From Candidatus Flexicrinis affinis (GTDB lineage Bacteria > Chloroflexota > Anaerolineae > Aggregatilineales > Phototrophicaceae), in assembly GCA_016716525.1 (NCBI GenBank), contig JADJWE010000001.1:1364001-1428000 (forward strand): a stretch of 64,000 nucleotides of DNA, in the 5' to 3' direction. Position numbers and translations under genes: made by a program. The notes below the pieces were generated by a model. It saw only the letters and a program-made list of their open reading frames with translations, did no database searches and was not told where the DNA came from. This document shows positions 17,489 to 25,832 of the stretch, one piece after another. The stretch's first letter is position 1. Each line of letters begins with the position of its first letter.

Positions 17489-18751
17489 CTACTGTGGCTT
17501 TTGTGACAGAACGGACCCAATGTCGTCGCCACGGCGAACCGCCACGAACGGGATACCTGCGCTGCGCAGCGCGGCGCGTACAGGCTCGGCAGTCAGAAGC
17601 GAGTTGAACGACCCGGCATCGACCAGAACAACCGAAGGGCGAATACCGCGCCGCTGGAGTCGTGCAGCACGCGGAACCCACGACGGATCGACCGATGCCG
17701 TTACGATGATCAAGGTCGTGCCGCGCGTGAAGTACTGGGTCTCCATTTGCAGCATGCGCTCAAGCGTTTGCTCCGACAGACTGCGGGCAATAGACAGCGC
17801 CTCAAGCATGTCGTTGAGCTGTCGGCGTGACCGGTCGGGCTGGAGGACGCGCCGAGTCGGGATGTGAGCCATGAAGCCCACCGACCGGTCGCTATTCAAA
17901 AAGTGCGTGGCGATCGATGCGCTGCACACGGCGACGTACTCCTCGGTCGAGGGCGGAATGCCCGGCGCGCGCGGTATGATCGGGCCGATCCCGTTGATGC
18001 GATGGATTGACGGGTCTTCAACCAGTGTTTGCGCAGAAAAGTCGGCGAAAAGCCAAAGGTCGACGATCGGATCGATCTCGAACTCCTTGACGATCAGTTT
18101 TTCTTTGCGCGCCGTGCTGCGCCAGTGAATTCGGTTGATGCTGTCGCCGGGGACGTAGTCGCGCACGCCTGATGCATTGGTCGTAATGGTTGGCGAGCGT
18201 TTGCGCTGGGTTTCGCCACCCGATGCGAAACCGGCAGGCAGCGCGAACCGCTTCATCGACACGACTTCAGGGAAGACGACAATGCGCCGTTCGCCTTTGA
18301 TCACGCGTGGCGAGACGAAGAACCCGAACGGATCGCCGCTCACGATGGTGAGGCCACCTAGCCGGAATTCCCCGCGCGAGACGCACAGCGTTTTGACGGT
18401 CCAATGGTAACGGCCTCGTGCGGGCAGCGCCGGAACAACGTGGCTGGCGCGATGATTCGGGAGGGTCGAGTGGTCCCGTATTTCGAGCCACAGCTTAGGT
18501 AGGAAGGCGGTATTGCGCACTGAGAACGCTTCTTCGATCGACTTGCCGACCTGAGCAGCTTGGGCATGCGTGCGTCGCGAAATCCGCACCCATCTCACGG
18601 CAAAGACCGCCCAGACAAGCGAGATGAATAACAGCCCGCCTAACAAATATGCTACGTTGAACAGCACCGACTCGCCGGTGAAAAGCCCGCCCAACAAGCT
18701 GGCGGAAATCATGATGTAGATAATGTTGCGGCGGTTGGAGTGCGTTGTCAT
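17489..18751 (-). CDS. DUF58 domain-containing protein
   Basis: 420 residues. Two hydrophobic segments near residues 12-50 anchor it in the membrane. The DUF58 core is recognisable in the SGVRDYVPGDSINRIHWRST motif near residues 190-215, followed by a von Willebrand A-like fold. DUF58 proteins are almost always paired with MoxR-type AAA ATPases and are thought to help assemble or activate protein complexes at the membrane; no specific client is visible here. The gene starts five bases after the moxR stop, so the two are co-transcribed. The usual third partner, a transglutaminase-like membrane protein, is missing. Confidence 0.9.
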   Translation of the reverse strand: MTTHSNRRNIIYIMISASLLGGLFTGESVLFNVAYLLGGLLFISLVWAVFAVRWVRISRRTHAQAAQVGKSIEEAFSVRNTAFLPKLWLEIRDHSTLPNHRASHVVPALPARGRYHWTVKTLCVSRGEFRLGGLTIVSGDPFGFFVSPRVIKGERRIVVFPEVVSMKRFALPAGFASGGETQRKRSPTITTNASGVRDYVPGDSINRIHWRSTARKEKLIVKEFEIDPIVDLWLFADFSAQTLVEDPSIHRINGIGPIIPRAPGIPPSTEEYVAVCSASIATHFLNSDRSVGFMAHIPTRRVLQPDRSRRQLNDMLEALSIARSLSEQTLERMLQMETQYFTRGTTLIIVTASVDPSWVPRAARLQRRGIRPSVVLVDAGSFNSLLTAEPVRAALRSAGIPFVAVRRGDDIGSVLSQKPQ

Positions 18752-18756
18752 CGCGC

Positions 18757-19737
18757 TTAGCGGGCAGAAGCACCCGGCACCGGCGTGTATTGCAGGACCT
18801 CTTGCACGATGATCCGAGTGTTCTCGTCGCGATCGTTGGCAATAATGCGATGCGCGAGCGTGACTTCGGCGAGCGCCTTGACATCGTCGGGGACGACATA
18901 ATCACGTCCGGCCATCGCGGCGCGGGTCTGCGAGCAGCGGAACAGCGCCAGCGAACCACGCGGGCTTGCGCCGAGGTACACCTTCGGGTGATTGCGCGTC
19001 GCATTCACGATCTCTACGATGTACCGTTTGATCTCCTCGGCAACATACACATCGCGGACCGCCGCTTGGGCGGCAGCCAGCTCCTGAACTGTGACGACCT
19101 GCCGCATATTGTTGATCGGATGCTCGTACTGCTGGGCGCTCAGCACAACCAATTCTTCTGCCGGGCTCGGGTATCCGAGTTGAATACGGATCAGGAAACG
19201 GTCGAGCTGTGCTTCTGGAAGCGGGAAGGTGCCTTCGTACTCGATCGGGTTCTGTGTTGCGATGATGAGGAAGGGGTCGTACATCTGGTAGGTATGACCG
19301 TCAACCGTGACCTGCCGCTCCTCCATCGCTTCAAGGAGCGCCGACTGGGTCTTAGCAGTCGCGCGGTTGATCTCGTCTGCGAGTACGATCTGGGCGAAAA
19401 TGGGGCCCGGGCGAAACTCGAACTGACGCGACTCCTGATTGAAGATGCTGACACCGGTGACGTCCGAGGGCAGCATGTCCGGCGTGAACTGAATGCGGCT
19501 GAACCGAATGCCCATCGAACGCGCCAACGCCCGCGCCAGCATGGTCTTTCCCACGCCGGGGATGTCCTCGAGGAGAATGTGGCCCTGTGAGAGTAGTCCG
19601 AGGACGGTCAGGCGGATTTCGTTGCGCTTCCCGAAGATGACTTGTCCTACCGACTGTACGATCCGTTCGGCGACAGTCTGAACTGTCGCAACGATGTTTT
19701 GGACGTCTCCGGGTGTGCGGGTTGCGCGATCATTCAT
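18757..19737 (-). CDS. MoxR-family AAA+ ATPase
   Basis: 326 residues. Walker A is GVGKTMLAR, Walker B VLADEINRA, with sensor-type ATQNPIEYEGTFPLPEAQLDRF, the MoxR-specific block. It is a chaperone-like ATPase expected to work on or with the DUF58 protein encoded immediately downstream. It begins the two-gene operon. A TATAAT at 19771-19776 on the minus strand lies 33 bases upstream of the ATG, with a perfect palindrome over its expected -35 position. Confidence 0.93.
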   Translation of the reverse strand: MNDRATRTPGDVQNIVATVQTVAERIVQSVGQVIFGKRNEIRLTVLGLLSQGHILLEDIPGVGKTMLARALARSMGIRFSRIQFTPDMLPSDVTGVSIFNQESRQFEFRPGPIFAQIVLADEINRATAKTQSALLEAMEERQVTVDGHTYQMYDPFLIIATQNPIEYEGTFPLPEAQLDRFLIRIQLGYPSPAEELVVLSAQQYEHPINNMRQVVTVQELAAAQAAVRDVYVAEEIKRYIVEIVNATRNHPKVYLGASPRGSLALFRCSQTRAAMAGRDYVVPDDVKALAEVTLAHRIIANDRDENTRIIVQEVLQYTPVPGASAR

Positions 19738-19770
19738 CGTGTGCGTTCACTCGATATTCTGGCTTGCGAC

Positions 19771-19810
19771 ATTATAGTGGTAGAAATGCTTCGGGAGACC
19801 ACGGTCTCCC
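19771..19810 (-). promoter_or_regulatory. moxR promoter -10 with overlapping palindromic operator candidate
   Basis: On the minus strand TATAAT covers 19771-19776. GGGAGACC (19793-19800), two bases, then GGTCTCCC (19803-19810) form a perfect inverted repeat over the place where the -35 box should lie. No good -35 hexamer is visible, as expected if an activator or repressor binds there. Confidence 0.45.
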
Positions 19811-19867
19811 TACGGCACGAGTACGTAAAGCTCACGTCTTGACCCCAGTATACCGCCTCGATTGTTT

Positions 19868-19895
19868 TTGCGCGCCGTCGGATTTCTGCTACAAT
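19868..19895 (+). promoter_or_regulatory. Extended -10 promoter for the Roadblock gene
   Basis: TTGCGC (19868-19873), a 16-base spacer and TGCTACAAT ending at 19895, an extended -10 element. The gene starts 64 bases further on. Confidence 0.55.
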
Positions 19896-19959
19896 GTGAT
19901 GGTTATTTGCACCTAAAACGCATTCGCAGAAACCACTCGAGAACGGGAGCGGACGGCCA

Positions 19960-20331
19960 ATGGCGAAATCGCGGACGGAGTTGATGGTAGATCGCTTGCG
20001 CGATCTGCACGCGGCCGGGCCCGGCATGGAAGCTTCCGCTGTGATCAGTGTCGATGGGTTGAGCATTGCCTCGTCGCTGCCTGTCGGCGTAGAGGAAGAC
20101 CGTGTCTCTGCGATGTCTGCTGCGATGCTGTCGCTGGGCGAGCGCATTTCCGTGGAGCTTCAGCGTGGCATGCTCGAACAGGTTTATGTACGCGGGAAAA
20201 AAGGGCTGGTCGTCCTCGTTTCCGTAGGGAGCGAGGCGGTCTTGACTTCTCTTGTTCGGGAAGACGCCCGGCTCGGGCTGATCTTCCTTGAAATGCGCCG
20301 GGCAGCGGACGATCTCGCCGAGCTGATTTAA
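19960..20331 (+). CDS. Roadblock/LC7 domain protein
   Basis: 123 residues, nearly all one Roadblock/LC7 domain: an N-terminal helix, the strand EASAVISVDGLSIASSLP, then LGERISVELQRG and a C-terminal helix (LIFLEMRRAADDLAEL). In bacteria such proteins usually regulate small Ras-like GTPases (MglB acting on MglA) in polarity or motility. No MglA-like GTPase is nearby, so the partner is unknown. It is preceded by an extended -10 promoter and followed by a terminator at 20371-20402, so it is probably a single-gene unit upstream of pyrG. Confidence 0.88.
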   Translation: MAKSRTELMVDRLRDLHAAGPGMEASAVISVDGLSIASSLPVGVEEDRVSAMSAAMLSLGERISVELQRGMLEQVYVRGKKGLVVLVSVGSEAVLTSLVREDARLGLIFLEMRRAADDLAELI

Positions 20332-20370
20332 CGCCCTCGGTCGCGTTCCCTGCGTCGTTCTAGCGTTTTC

Positions 20371-20402
20371 CGGCGGGCCCATGTGGCCCCGCCGCGTTTT
20401 TT
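20371..20402 (+). terminator. Rho-independent terminator after the Roadblock gene
   Basis: A GC-rich stem (GGCGGGCC against GGCCCCGCC, one bulge) followed by GCGTTTTTT, 40 bases after the Roadblock stop and 28 before pyrG. Confidence 0.75.
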
Positions 20403-20430
20403 GTGTAATGCGTAACGAGGCGTCTGCTCA

Positions 20431-22077
20431 ATGTCGAATCCGAAGTACGTATTCCTTACCGGCGGTGTGGTGAGTTCCGTAGGCAAAGGTGTCACGGCCG
20501 CTGCCATCGGACGAATCCTCAAGGCACGCGGCCTGAAGGTCGCCATACAAAAGCTCGACCCGTATCTCAACGTGGACCCTGGTACGATGAGCCCGTATCA
20601 GCACGGCGAGGTGTTCGTCACGTCCGACGGCGCCGAGACCGATCTCGACCTCGGGCATTACGAGCGGTTTATCGACGAAGAGCTGAACAAGACGTGCAAC
20701 GTCACCGCTGGCCAAGTCTACAGTCACATCATCGGAAAGGAACGGCAGGGCGACTATCTCGGCGGAACCATCCAAGTCGTCCCGCACATTACGAACGAGA
20801 TCAAGCGGCGAATCAAGATGGTCAGTCTCGACAGCAGCCCGGACGTGGTGCTCGTTGAAGTCGGCGGCACGGTCGGGGATATCGAAGGGCAGCCCTTCCT
20901 TGAAGCGATTCGTCAGATGCGCCAGAATCTCCCGCGCGAAGACACGTGCTACGTACACGTGACGTTTCTTCCCCATATCGGGGCGACAGGCGAGCTTAAG
21001 ACCAAACCGACGCAGCACAGCGTGCGCGATCTACGCAGCGTCGGTATCCAGCCGCACGTCATCATCGCCCGGACCGACTATCCTGTCAGCAAGGACGTAA
21101 CGCAGAAGATCGCGCTGTTCTGCGATGTCGACGAGTCCGCGGTTATCCCGTTGGTGACAACCGATCTGCTCTACGATGTACCGCTGGCCTTGGAAGATGC
21201 CGGTTTGGGCGATTTCATCGTCAAGAAGCTTCAGCTTGATCGTGTTGCCAAGACGCCCGCGCTCGAGGACTGGCGCGCGATGGTGCGGCGCATGCGCCAG
21301 CCAAGACGCACGGTCAGAATCGGGATCATCGGGAAGTACGTTGAGCTCCATGACGCGTACATGAGCGTGAAAGAGGCCGTGTTCCACGCGGCAAGCCTGC
21401 TCGAAGCCAAGGCGGATATCGCTTGGATTCACTCCGAGAAGCTGGAACGCGGGCGTGATCTCGAAGAACTTGAGACTCTCGACGGGATCATCGTTCCCGG
21501 CGGATTCGGTCAACGTGGGATCGAAGGTAAGGTCCTTGCCGCTCGGTATGCACGCGAACACAAGGTGCCGTACCTCGGGCTGTGCCTCGGCATGCAGACC
21601 ATGTGCATCGAGTTCGCGCGCAACGTGCTGCACCTCGAGGACGCCAACAGTGCGGAATTTGAGAGCACGAGCGAACACAACGTGATCGACCTCATGCTCG
21701 ATCAGAAGGACGTGACTGAGCTGGGCGGTACGATGCGACTGGGGCACTATGTGTGTAAGCTCAAGCCGGACACCGCCGCGTGGGAAGCCTATCGCAAGCT
21801 CGAGTCGGTCTCCGAGCGGCACCGTCATCGGTTCGAGTTCAATAACGAATACCGTGAGGCGTTCGAGCAGGCAGGCATGGTCTTCAGCGGCCTAAGCCCG
21901 AACGGCACCCTCGTTGAGATTGCCGAAGTCGGAGACCATCCGTACATGCTCGGGTCGCAGTTCCATCCCGAGTTTGCGAGCCGGCCCAACAACCCCCATC
22001 CGTTGTTTGTCGGCCTTGTCCGTAGTGCCCTGCAGCGTCAAGCGATGCCGCAGAAACCCGCCGTAACTGAAGGATAA
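20431..22077 (+). CDS. pyrG: CTP synthase
   Basis: 548 residues, the usual length. The N-terminal amidoligase domain starts with KYVFLTGGVVSSVGKGVTAA (P-loop) and contains the NVDPGTMSPYQHGEVFV segment that binds UTP/CTP. The C-terminal class I glutamine amidotransferase domain has the nucleophile Cys in PYLGLCLGMQ and the catalytic His-Glu in QFHPEF. It makes CTP from UTP, ATP and glutamine. The adenosine-deaminase-like gene starts five bases after the stop, then fabG after eight more, indicating one operon. Confidence 0.98.
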   Translation: MSNPKYVFLTGGVVSSVGKGVTAAAIGRILKARGLKVAIQKLDPYLNVDPGTMSPYQHGEVFVTSDGAETDLDLGHYERFIDEELNKTCNVTAGQVYSHIIGKERQGDYLGGTIQVVPHITNEIKRRIKMVSLDSSPDVVLVEVGGTVGDIEGQPFLEAIRQMRQNLPREDTCYVHVTFLPHIGATGELKTKPTQHSVRDLRSVGIQPHVIIARTDYPVSKDVTQKIALFCDVDESAVIPLVTTDLLYDVPLALEDAGLGDFIVKKLQLDRVAKTPALEDWRAMVRRMRQPRRTVRIGIIGKYVELHDAYMSVKEAVFHAASLLEAKADIAWIHSEKLERGRDLEELETLDGIIVPGGFGQRGIEGKVLAARYAREHKVPYLGLCLGMQTMCIEFARNVLHLEDANSAEFESTSEHNVIDLMLDQKDVTELGGTMRLGHYVCKLKPDTAAWEAYRKLESVSERHRHRFEFNNEYREAFEQAGMVFSGLSPNGTLVEIAEVGDHPYMLGSQFHPEFASRPNNPHPLFVGLVRSALQRQAMPQKPAVTEG

Positions 22078-22082
22078 ACTCC

Positions 22083-23114
22083 ATGTCACTCAAGTCGTAT
22101 ATCGCCGCTATGCCCAAGGTCGACCTTGGCCTGACGTTCGAGGGCGCCGTTCCGCTCGCGTCGTGGCTGAGCCTCGCCGATATGAACGAAATACCGCTGC
22201 GGTCGAAGCAGGTCGCCCCGATCGTGAAGGTGCTCGAGTCGCCTGATCCTGCTTCGCTTGACGGGCTCTATAGCTCGCTTGGCGAATGGGTCTTCAACAT
22301 CGAGGATCTCGTGCGATTGGTCTATGACGCAGGTGTTGCGCTGGCCAAGCAGAATGTCCTCTATGCTGAGATGTCGATCACTCCGACGCGCTACACCGCC
22401 AGTGATGTCACGTTTGAGTCGCTGATGGAAGCCCTCAGCGATGGCCGTCAGCGGGTTGAGCGCGGATGGGGGACGAAGATCGGCTGGGTTTTCAACATCC
22501 CGCGAGACGAGGCACGCCGTGCCGACGAAATCGTTCGTTCGGCAAACAGTCCGGCAGGCCGCAAGCATGCGGTTGTTGCGGTGGGGCTGAGCGGCGACGA
22601 GACCGATCAGCAGTTGGTGAATTACGAGCGTGCGCTCACCGGTGCCGAGCGGAAAGGGATCGCACGCGTAATCCGCGCAGGCGAGCAGACCGGCGCACTC
22701 GGCATCCGCGAAGTGCTTAACGAACTCCCGGTATCGCGGATCGTAACCAGCTTTCCAGTTGCATCTGATGCCGAGCTTCTAGCCCAGCTTGCGGGTTCGG
22801 ACGTGACGGTCGATGTTGCACTCGCGCTCGCGGAAATGCTCGGTACGAGCGGCTCGGGCGTGAGCTACCCGCTGGCGGAGTTAGTCAATGCGGGCGTGTC
22901 CACCACAGTGACGGCATTGGCGCCGGCACGCTTGGGCAAATCGACCGGCGATGTGTTCGAAGCCGCCGCCGACCTCGGGCTGGATGTCGATCAGATTGAT
23001 GCGCTGGTACTGAATGCGGTCGCTGCTTCCGGCCTTGATGACGACGAACGGGTGGCACTTGCGCAGCGCATCCGCGATGCGCAGAGCGCACTTCGCGCCG
23101 AACAGCTTGCTTAG
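22083..23114 (+). CDS. Adenosine-deaminase-like protein lacking the metal site (probable pseudoenzyme)
   Basis: 343 residues with the length and order of the adenosine/AMP deaminase TIM barrel. It begins PKVDLGLTFEGA where active enzymes have PKxDLHxHLxGA, so both first-strand metal histidines are G16 and T18. The HAGE motif is R198-AGE: the metal His is lost, the proton-donor Glu (E201) kept. RIGHG is RIVTS (the catalytic His is T222), and the STDDP aspartates are replaced in TVTALAP. With every metal ligand gone, classical deamination is very unlikely; a binding, structural or regulatory role in nucleotide metabolism is inferred from its place right behind pyrG. GAAGGA ribosome-binding site. 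No frameshift, so not a decaying gene. Confidence 0.85.
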   Translation: MSLKSYIAAMPKVDLGLTFEGAVPLASWLSLADMNEIPLRSKQVAPIVKVLESPDPASLDGLYSSLGEWVFNIEDLVRLVYDAGVALAKQNVLYAEMSITPTRYTASDVTFESLMEALSDGRQRVERGWGTKIGWVFNIPRDEARRADEIVRSANSPAGRKHAVVAVGLSGDETDQQLVNYERALTGAERKGIARVIRAGEQTGALGIREVLNELPVSRIVTSFPVASDAELLAQLAGSDVTVDVALALAEMLGTSGSGVSYPLAELVNAGVSTTVTALAPARLGKSTGDVFEAAADLGLDVDQIDALVLNAVAASGLDDDERVALAQRIRDAQSALRAEQLA

Positions 23115-23122
23115 GAGGACGC

Positions 23123-23866
23123 ATGAGTCTGAAGGATCGAGTAGCCATCGTAACTGGCGCGAGCCGGGGAATTGGGCGGGCGATCGCTATGGACCTCGCC
23201 GCGCGTGGCGCATCGGTGGTGGTCAATTACAACGCCAGTCCCGGTGCCGCAAACGAGGTTGTCGAGGCGATTGCGGCAGCAGGGGGAAACGCGATCGCCG
23301 TTCAAGCCAACGTGAGCGACGAGGCGCAGGTTGAGGCGCTGTTCAAAGCCGCAATCGATACCTACGGCAAGGTCGACATCCTCGTGAATAACGCCGGTAC
23401 GACGCGCGACAACCTGATCATCCGCATGAAGCCCGAGGATTTCGACGCGGTGATCGAGACCAACCTCCGAAGCGCGTGGTTGTGCTGCAAGGCGGCAATT
23501 GGCGCGATGATGCGCAAGCGGTACGGCCGGATCATCAACGTGAGCAGTGTGAGCGGTGTGGTCGGGCAGGCGGGACAGACCAACTACAGCGCTTCGAAGG
23601 CCGGCATGATTGGCTTGACCAAGTCGCTGGCACGCGAGTACGCCAACCGCGGCATTACTGTCAACGCCGTCGCGCCCGGGTTCGTATTGACCGACCTGAC
23701 GAAGGACCTCCCCGAAGACCTCGTCAAGCAGCTCAACGCGGTCATTCCTGTCGGACGGTGGGGAACGGTCGAAGAAGTCGCAAGAGCTGTCGCGTTTTTT
23801 GCCGCAGAAGATAGTGCGTACGTGACAGGGCAAGTGCTCAACGTCGATGGTGGCATGGCGATGTAG
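23123..23866 (+). CDS. fabG: 3-oxoacyl-[acyl-carrier-protein] reductase
   Basis: 247 residues, classical short-chain dehydrogenase. The cofactor loop is VTGASRGIGRAIA, NNAG is at the end of strand 4, and the catalytic Ser, Tyr and Lys are in NVSSVSGVVGQ and NYSASKAG; the C-terminal VTGQVLNVDGGMAM is typical of FabG. It reduces 3-oxoacyl-ACP with NADPH in fatty-acid elongation. It has a strong TAGGAGG site and follows the deaminase-like gene by eight bases. Other short-chain reductases share these motifs, so the exact substrate is inferred. Confidence 0.9.
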   Translation: MSLKDRVAIVTGASRGIGRAIAMDLAARGASVVVNYNASPGAANEVVEAIAAAGGNAIAVQANVSDEAQVEALFKAAIDTYGKVDILVNNAGTTRDNLIIRMKPEDFDAVIETNLRSAWLCCKAAIGAMMRKRYGRIINVSSVSGVVGQAGQTNYSASKAGMIGLTKSLAREYANRGITVNAVAPGFVLTDLTKDLPEDLVKQLNAVIPVGRWGTVEEVARAVAFFAAEDSAYVTGQVLNVDGGMAM

Positions 23867-23902
23867 GGTGCTGCCCGACACACCGTGCTTTGTGTCACGA
23901 CA

Positions 23903-23930
23903 ACAGGTGCGTCAGCGGACGCGCCTGTTT
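23903..23930 (+). terminator. Terminator after fabG
   Basis: An 11-base-pair stem with one G-U pair (23903-23913 with 23918-23928), a four-base loop and a short U-run; it closes the pyrG-fabG unit. Confidence 0.65.
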
Positions 23931-24018
23931 CGATTCAGTGCCTCGCTGAATTGGAACTTGTGTTCGCATCTCCTGGCAGGATAGCGTTACAATAGACACA
24001 CTGAAGGAGGGCCAGCAG

Positions 24019-24036
24019 ATGCCGTATCCTGCCTAA
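24019..24036 (+). CDS. Possible five-codon leader peptide (MPYPA) before the mutase gene
   Basis: ATG-CCG-TAT-CCT-GCC-TAA with a strong AAGGAGG site at 24004-24010, eight bases upstream. A TACAAT at 23988-23993 would place the transcript start just before this site. The ORF ends 38 bases before the mutase ATG. It may be a regulatory upstream ORF or chance. Confidence 0.3.
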   Translation: MPYPA

Positions 24037-24074
24037 GATGTCAGGAGAGCGGCGCAGCTGGAAGTGAGGAACGG

Positions 24075-25760
24075 ATGACGTTCGACCGTGATAAGCTGAA
24101 ACAGCATCAGGCAAACCGCGAGGCATGGGAGCGCGAGACACTAGGTCCGACGCTTGACAGACTGCCTGAGCGGCGAGATCGTTTCGTCACACAATCGAGC
24201 GTGCCCATCAATCGGCTGTACACGCCCGCAGATGTGCCAGACCTCGACTATGAGCGCGATTTAGGCAACCCCGGAGAGTATCCATTCACGCGCGGGATTC
24301 ACGCTACCGGGCACCGCGGGCGGCAGTGGACGATGCGTATGTTCGCCGGCTTTGGCACGGCAGAGGAGACCAACGCTCGCTTCAAGTATCTCATCTCGGA
24401 AGGCAACATGGGCCTGTCCGTGGCCTTCGACCTGCCCACCTTGATGGGGTACGATACGGACGCGCCAGAAGCATTGGGCGAGTTCGGGTCGTGCGGTGTC
24501 GCCGTGAGTTCCCTCGAGGACATGGAAATCCTGTTCGACGGTATCCCCCTCGAGCAGGTCACAACCAGCATGACGATCAACAGCCCGGCCGCCGTGCTGT
24601 GGGCCTACTACATCGCTGCGGCAGAAAAGCGCGGAATCAATCCGGCGCGGCTGCGCGGGACACTACAAAACGATATTCTGAAAGAGTTCATCGCGCAGAA
24701 AGAGTACATCTTCCCGCCAAGACCGTCGATGCGCCTTGTCACCGACACGATCGAGTACGGGACGCGGCATCTTCCCGAGTGGAACACGATCAGTATCAGC
24801 GGGTATCACATCCGCGAGGCAGGCAGTACGGCAGTGCAGGAGCTGGCCTTCACGCTTGCCGATGGGTTGGAGTATGTGCGCTGGGGTCTTGAGCGTGGTC
24901 TCGATATTGACGAGTTCGCGCCGCGTCTGAGCTTCTTCTTCAACTGCCACAACGACTTCTTCGAGGAAATTGCGAAAATGCGCGCGGCGCGCCGAATTTG
25001 GGCACGGGAGATGCGCGAGACGTTCGGAGCACGCAACCCGCGGTCATGGTTTATGCGCTTCCATACCCAGACCGCGGGCGTAGCGCTTACCGCACAGCAG
25101 CCGGAAGTGAACGTAGTCCGGGTGGCAATTCAGGCGCTCGCAGCGGTCCTTGGAGGTACACAGTCACTGCATACCAACAGCTTGGACGAGGCATTGGCCC
25201 TGCCAAGCGAACACGCGGTTCGGATCGCGCTGCGTACTCAGCAAGTCATCGCCGAGGAGACTGGCGTCGCGAACACCGTCGATCCGCTCGGCGGGAGCTA
25301 CTTTGTCGAGGCGCTGACCGATCAGATCGAAGCCGAGGTCTACGCCTATTTCCGGCGAATCGAAGAGTTGGGCGGCGTGCTTCCCGCCCTCGATGCCGGG
25401 TTCTTCCAGCAGGAAATCGCCGACGCAAGTTACCGGCATCAGCAGGAATTGGATCGCGGCGAACGCACGATTGTCGGCGTCAATCGGTACGTGACCGATG
25501 AACCATTGCGTATCCCGATTTTGGAGATGGATCCGAACGGCTATCAGCGTCAAGTCGAACGCCTGCAGCGCCTGCGCGAACGGCGCGATGCGGGGCAGGT
25601 CGAGCAGTCGCTCAACCGGCTTCGCAACGCGTGCGACGATCGAAGTGAGAATCTGATGCCGTACCTGCTTGATGCGGCGCGCGCCTATGCGACGCTCGGT
25701 GAGACGATGGCCGTGATGAAGCAGGCATTTGGTCTGTATCAGGAGCCGATGTCGATCTGA
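24075..25760 (+). CDS. Acyl-CoA mutase large subunit, isobutyryl-CoA-mutase-like
   Basis: 561 residues: the substrate-binding TIM-barrel half of B12-dependent acyl-CoA mutases, with no C-terminal cobalamin domain. The length matches stand-alone large subunits such as IcmA. Family blocks: GLSVAFDLPT, GTLQNDILKEF, SISGYHIREAGSTAVQE and TQSLHTNSLDEALALP. At the two positions that set substrate in this family it has F90 (in WTMRMFAGFG) and Q208 (in EFIAQKEY), the Phe/Gln pair of isobutyryl-CoA mutase rather than the Tyr/Arg pair of methylmalonyl-CoA mutase. It needs a separate B12-binding subunit, not in this window. Residue alignment was done by eye from remembered sequences. Confidence 0.85.
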   Translation: MTFDRDKLKQHQANREAWERETLGPTLDRLPERRDRFVTQSSVPINRLYTPADVPDLDYERDLGNPGEYPFTRGIHATGHRGRQWTMRMFAGFGTAEETNARFKYLISEGNMGLSVAFDLPTLMGYDTDAPEALGEFGSCGVAVSSLEDMEILFDGIPLEQVTTSMTINSPAAVLWAYYIAAAEKRGINPARLRGTLQNDILKEFIAQKEYIFPPRPSMRLVTDTIEYGTRHLPEWNTISISGYHIREAGSTAVQELAFTLADGLEYVRWGLERGLDIDEFAPRLSFFFNCHNDFFEEIAKMRAARRIWAREMRETFGARNPRSWFMRFHTQTAGVALTAQQPEVNVVRVAIQALAAVLGGTQSLHTNSLDEALALPSEHAVRIALRTQQVIAEETGVANTVDPLGGSYFVEALTDQIEAEVYAYFRRIEELGGVLPALDAGFFQQEIADASYRHQQELDRGERTIVGVNRYVTDEPLRIPILEMDPNGYQRQVERLQRLRERRDAGQVEQSLNRLRNACDDRSENLMPYLLDAARAYATLGETMAVMKQAFGLYQEPMSI

Positions 25761-25832
25761 CATCAGCAGAGCCGCTACCGGTCGAGAAGCCGGCTTCGAG
25801 GTAATCGAGACGACACGATACGAGGGGGAACC

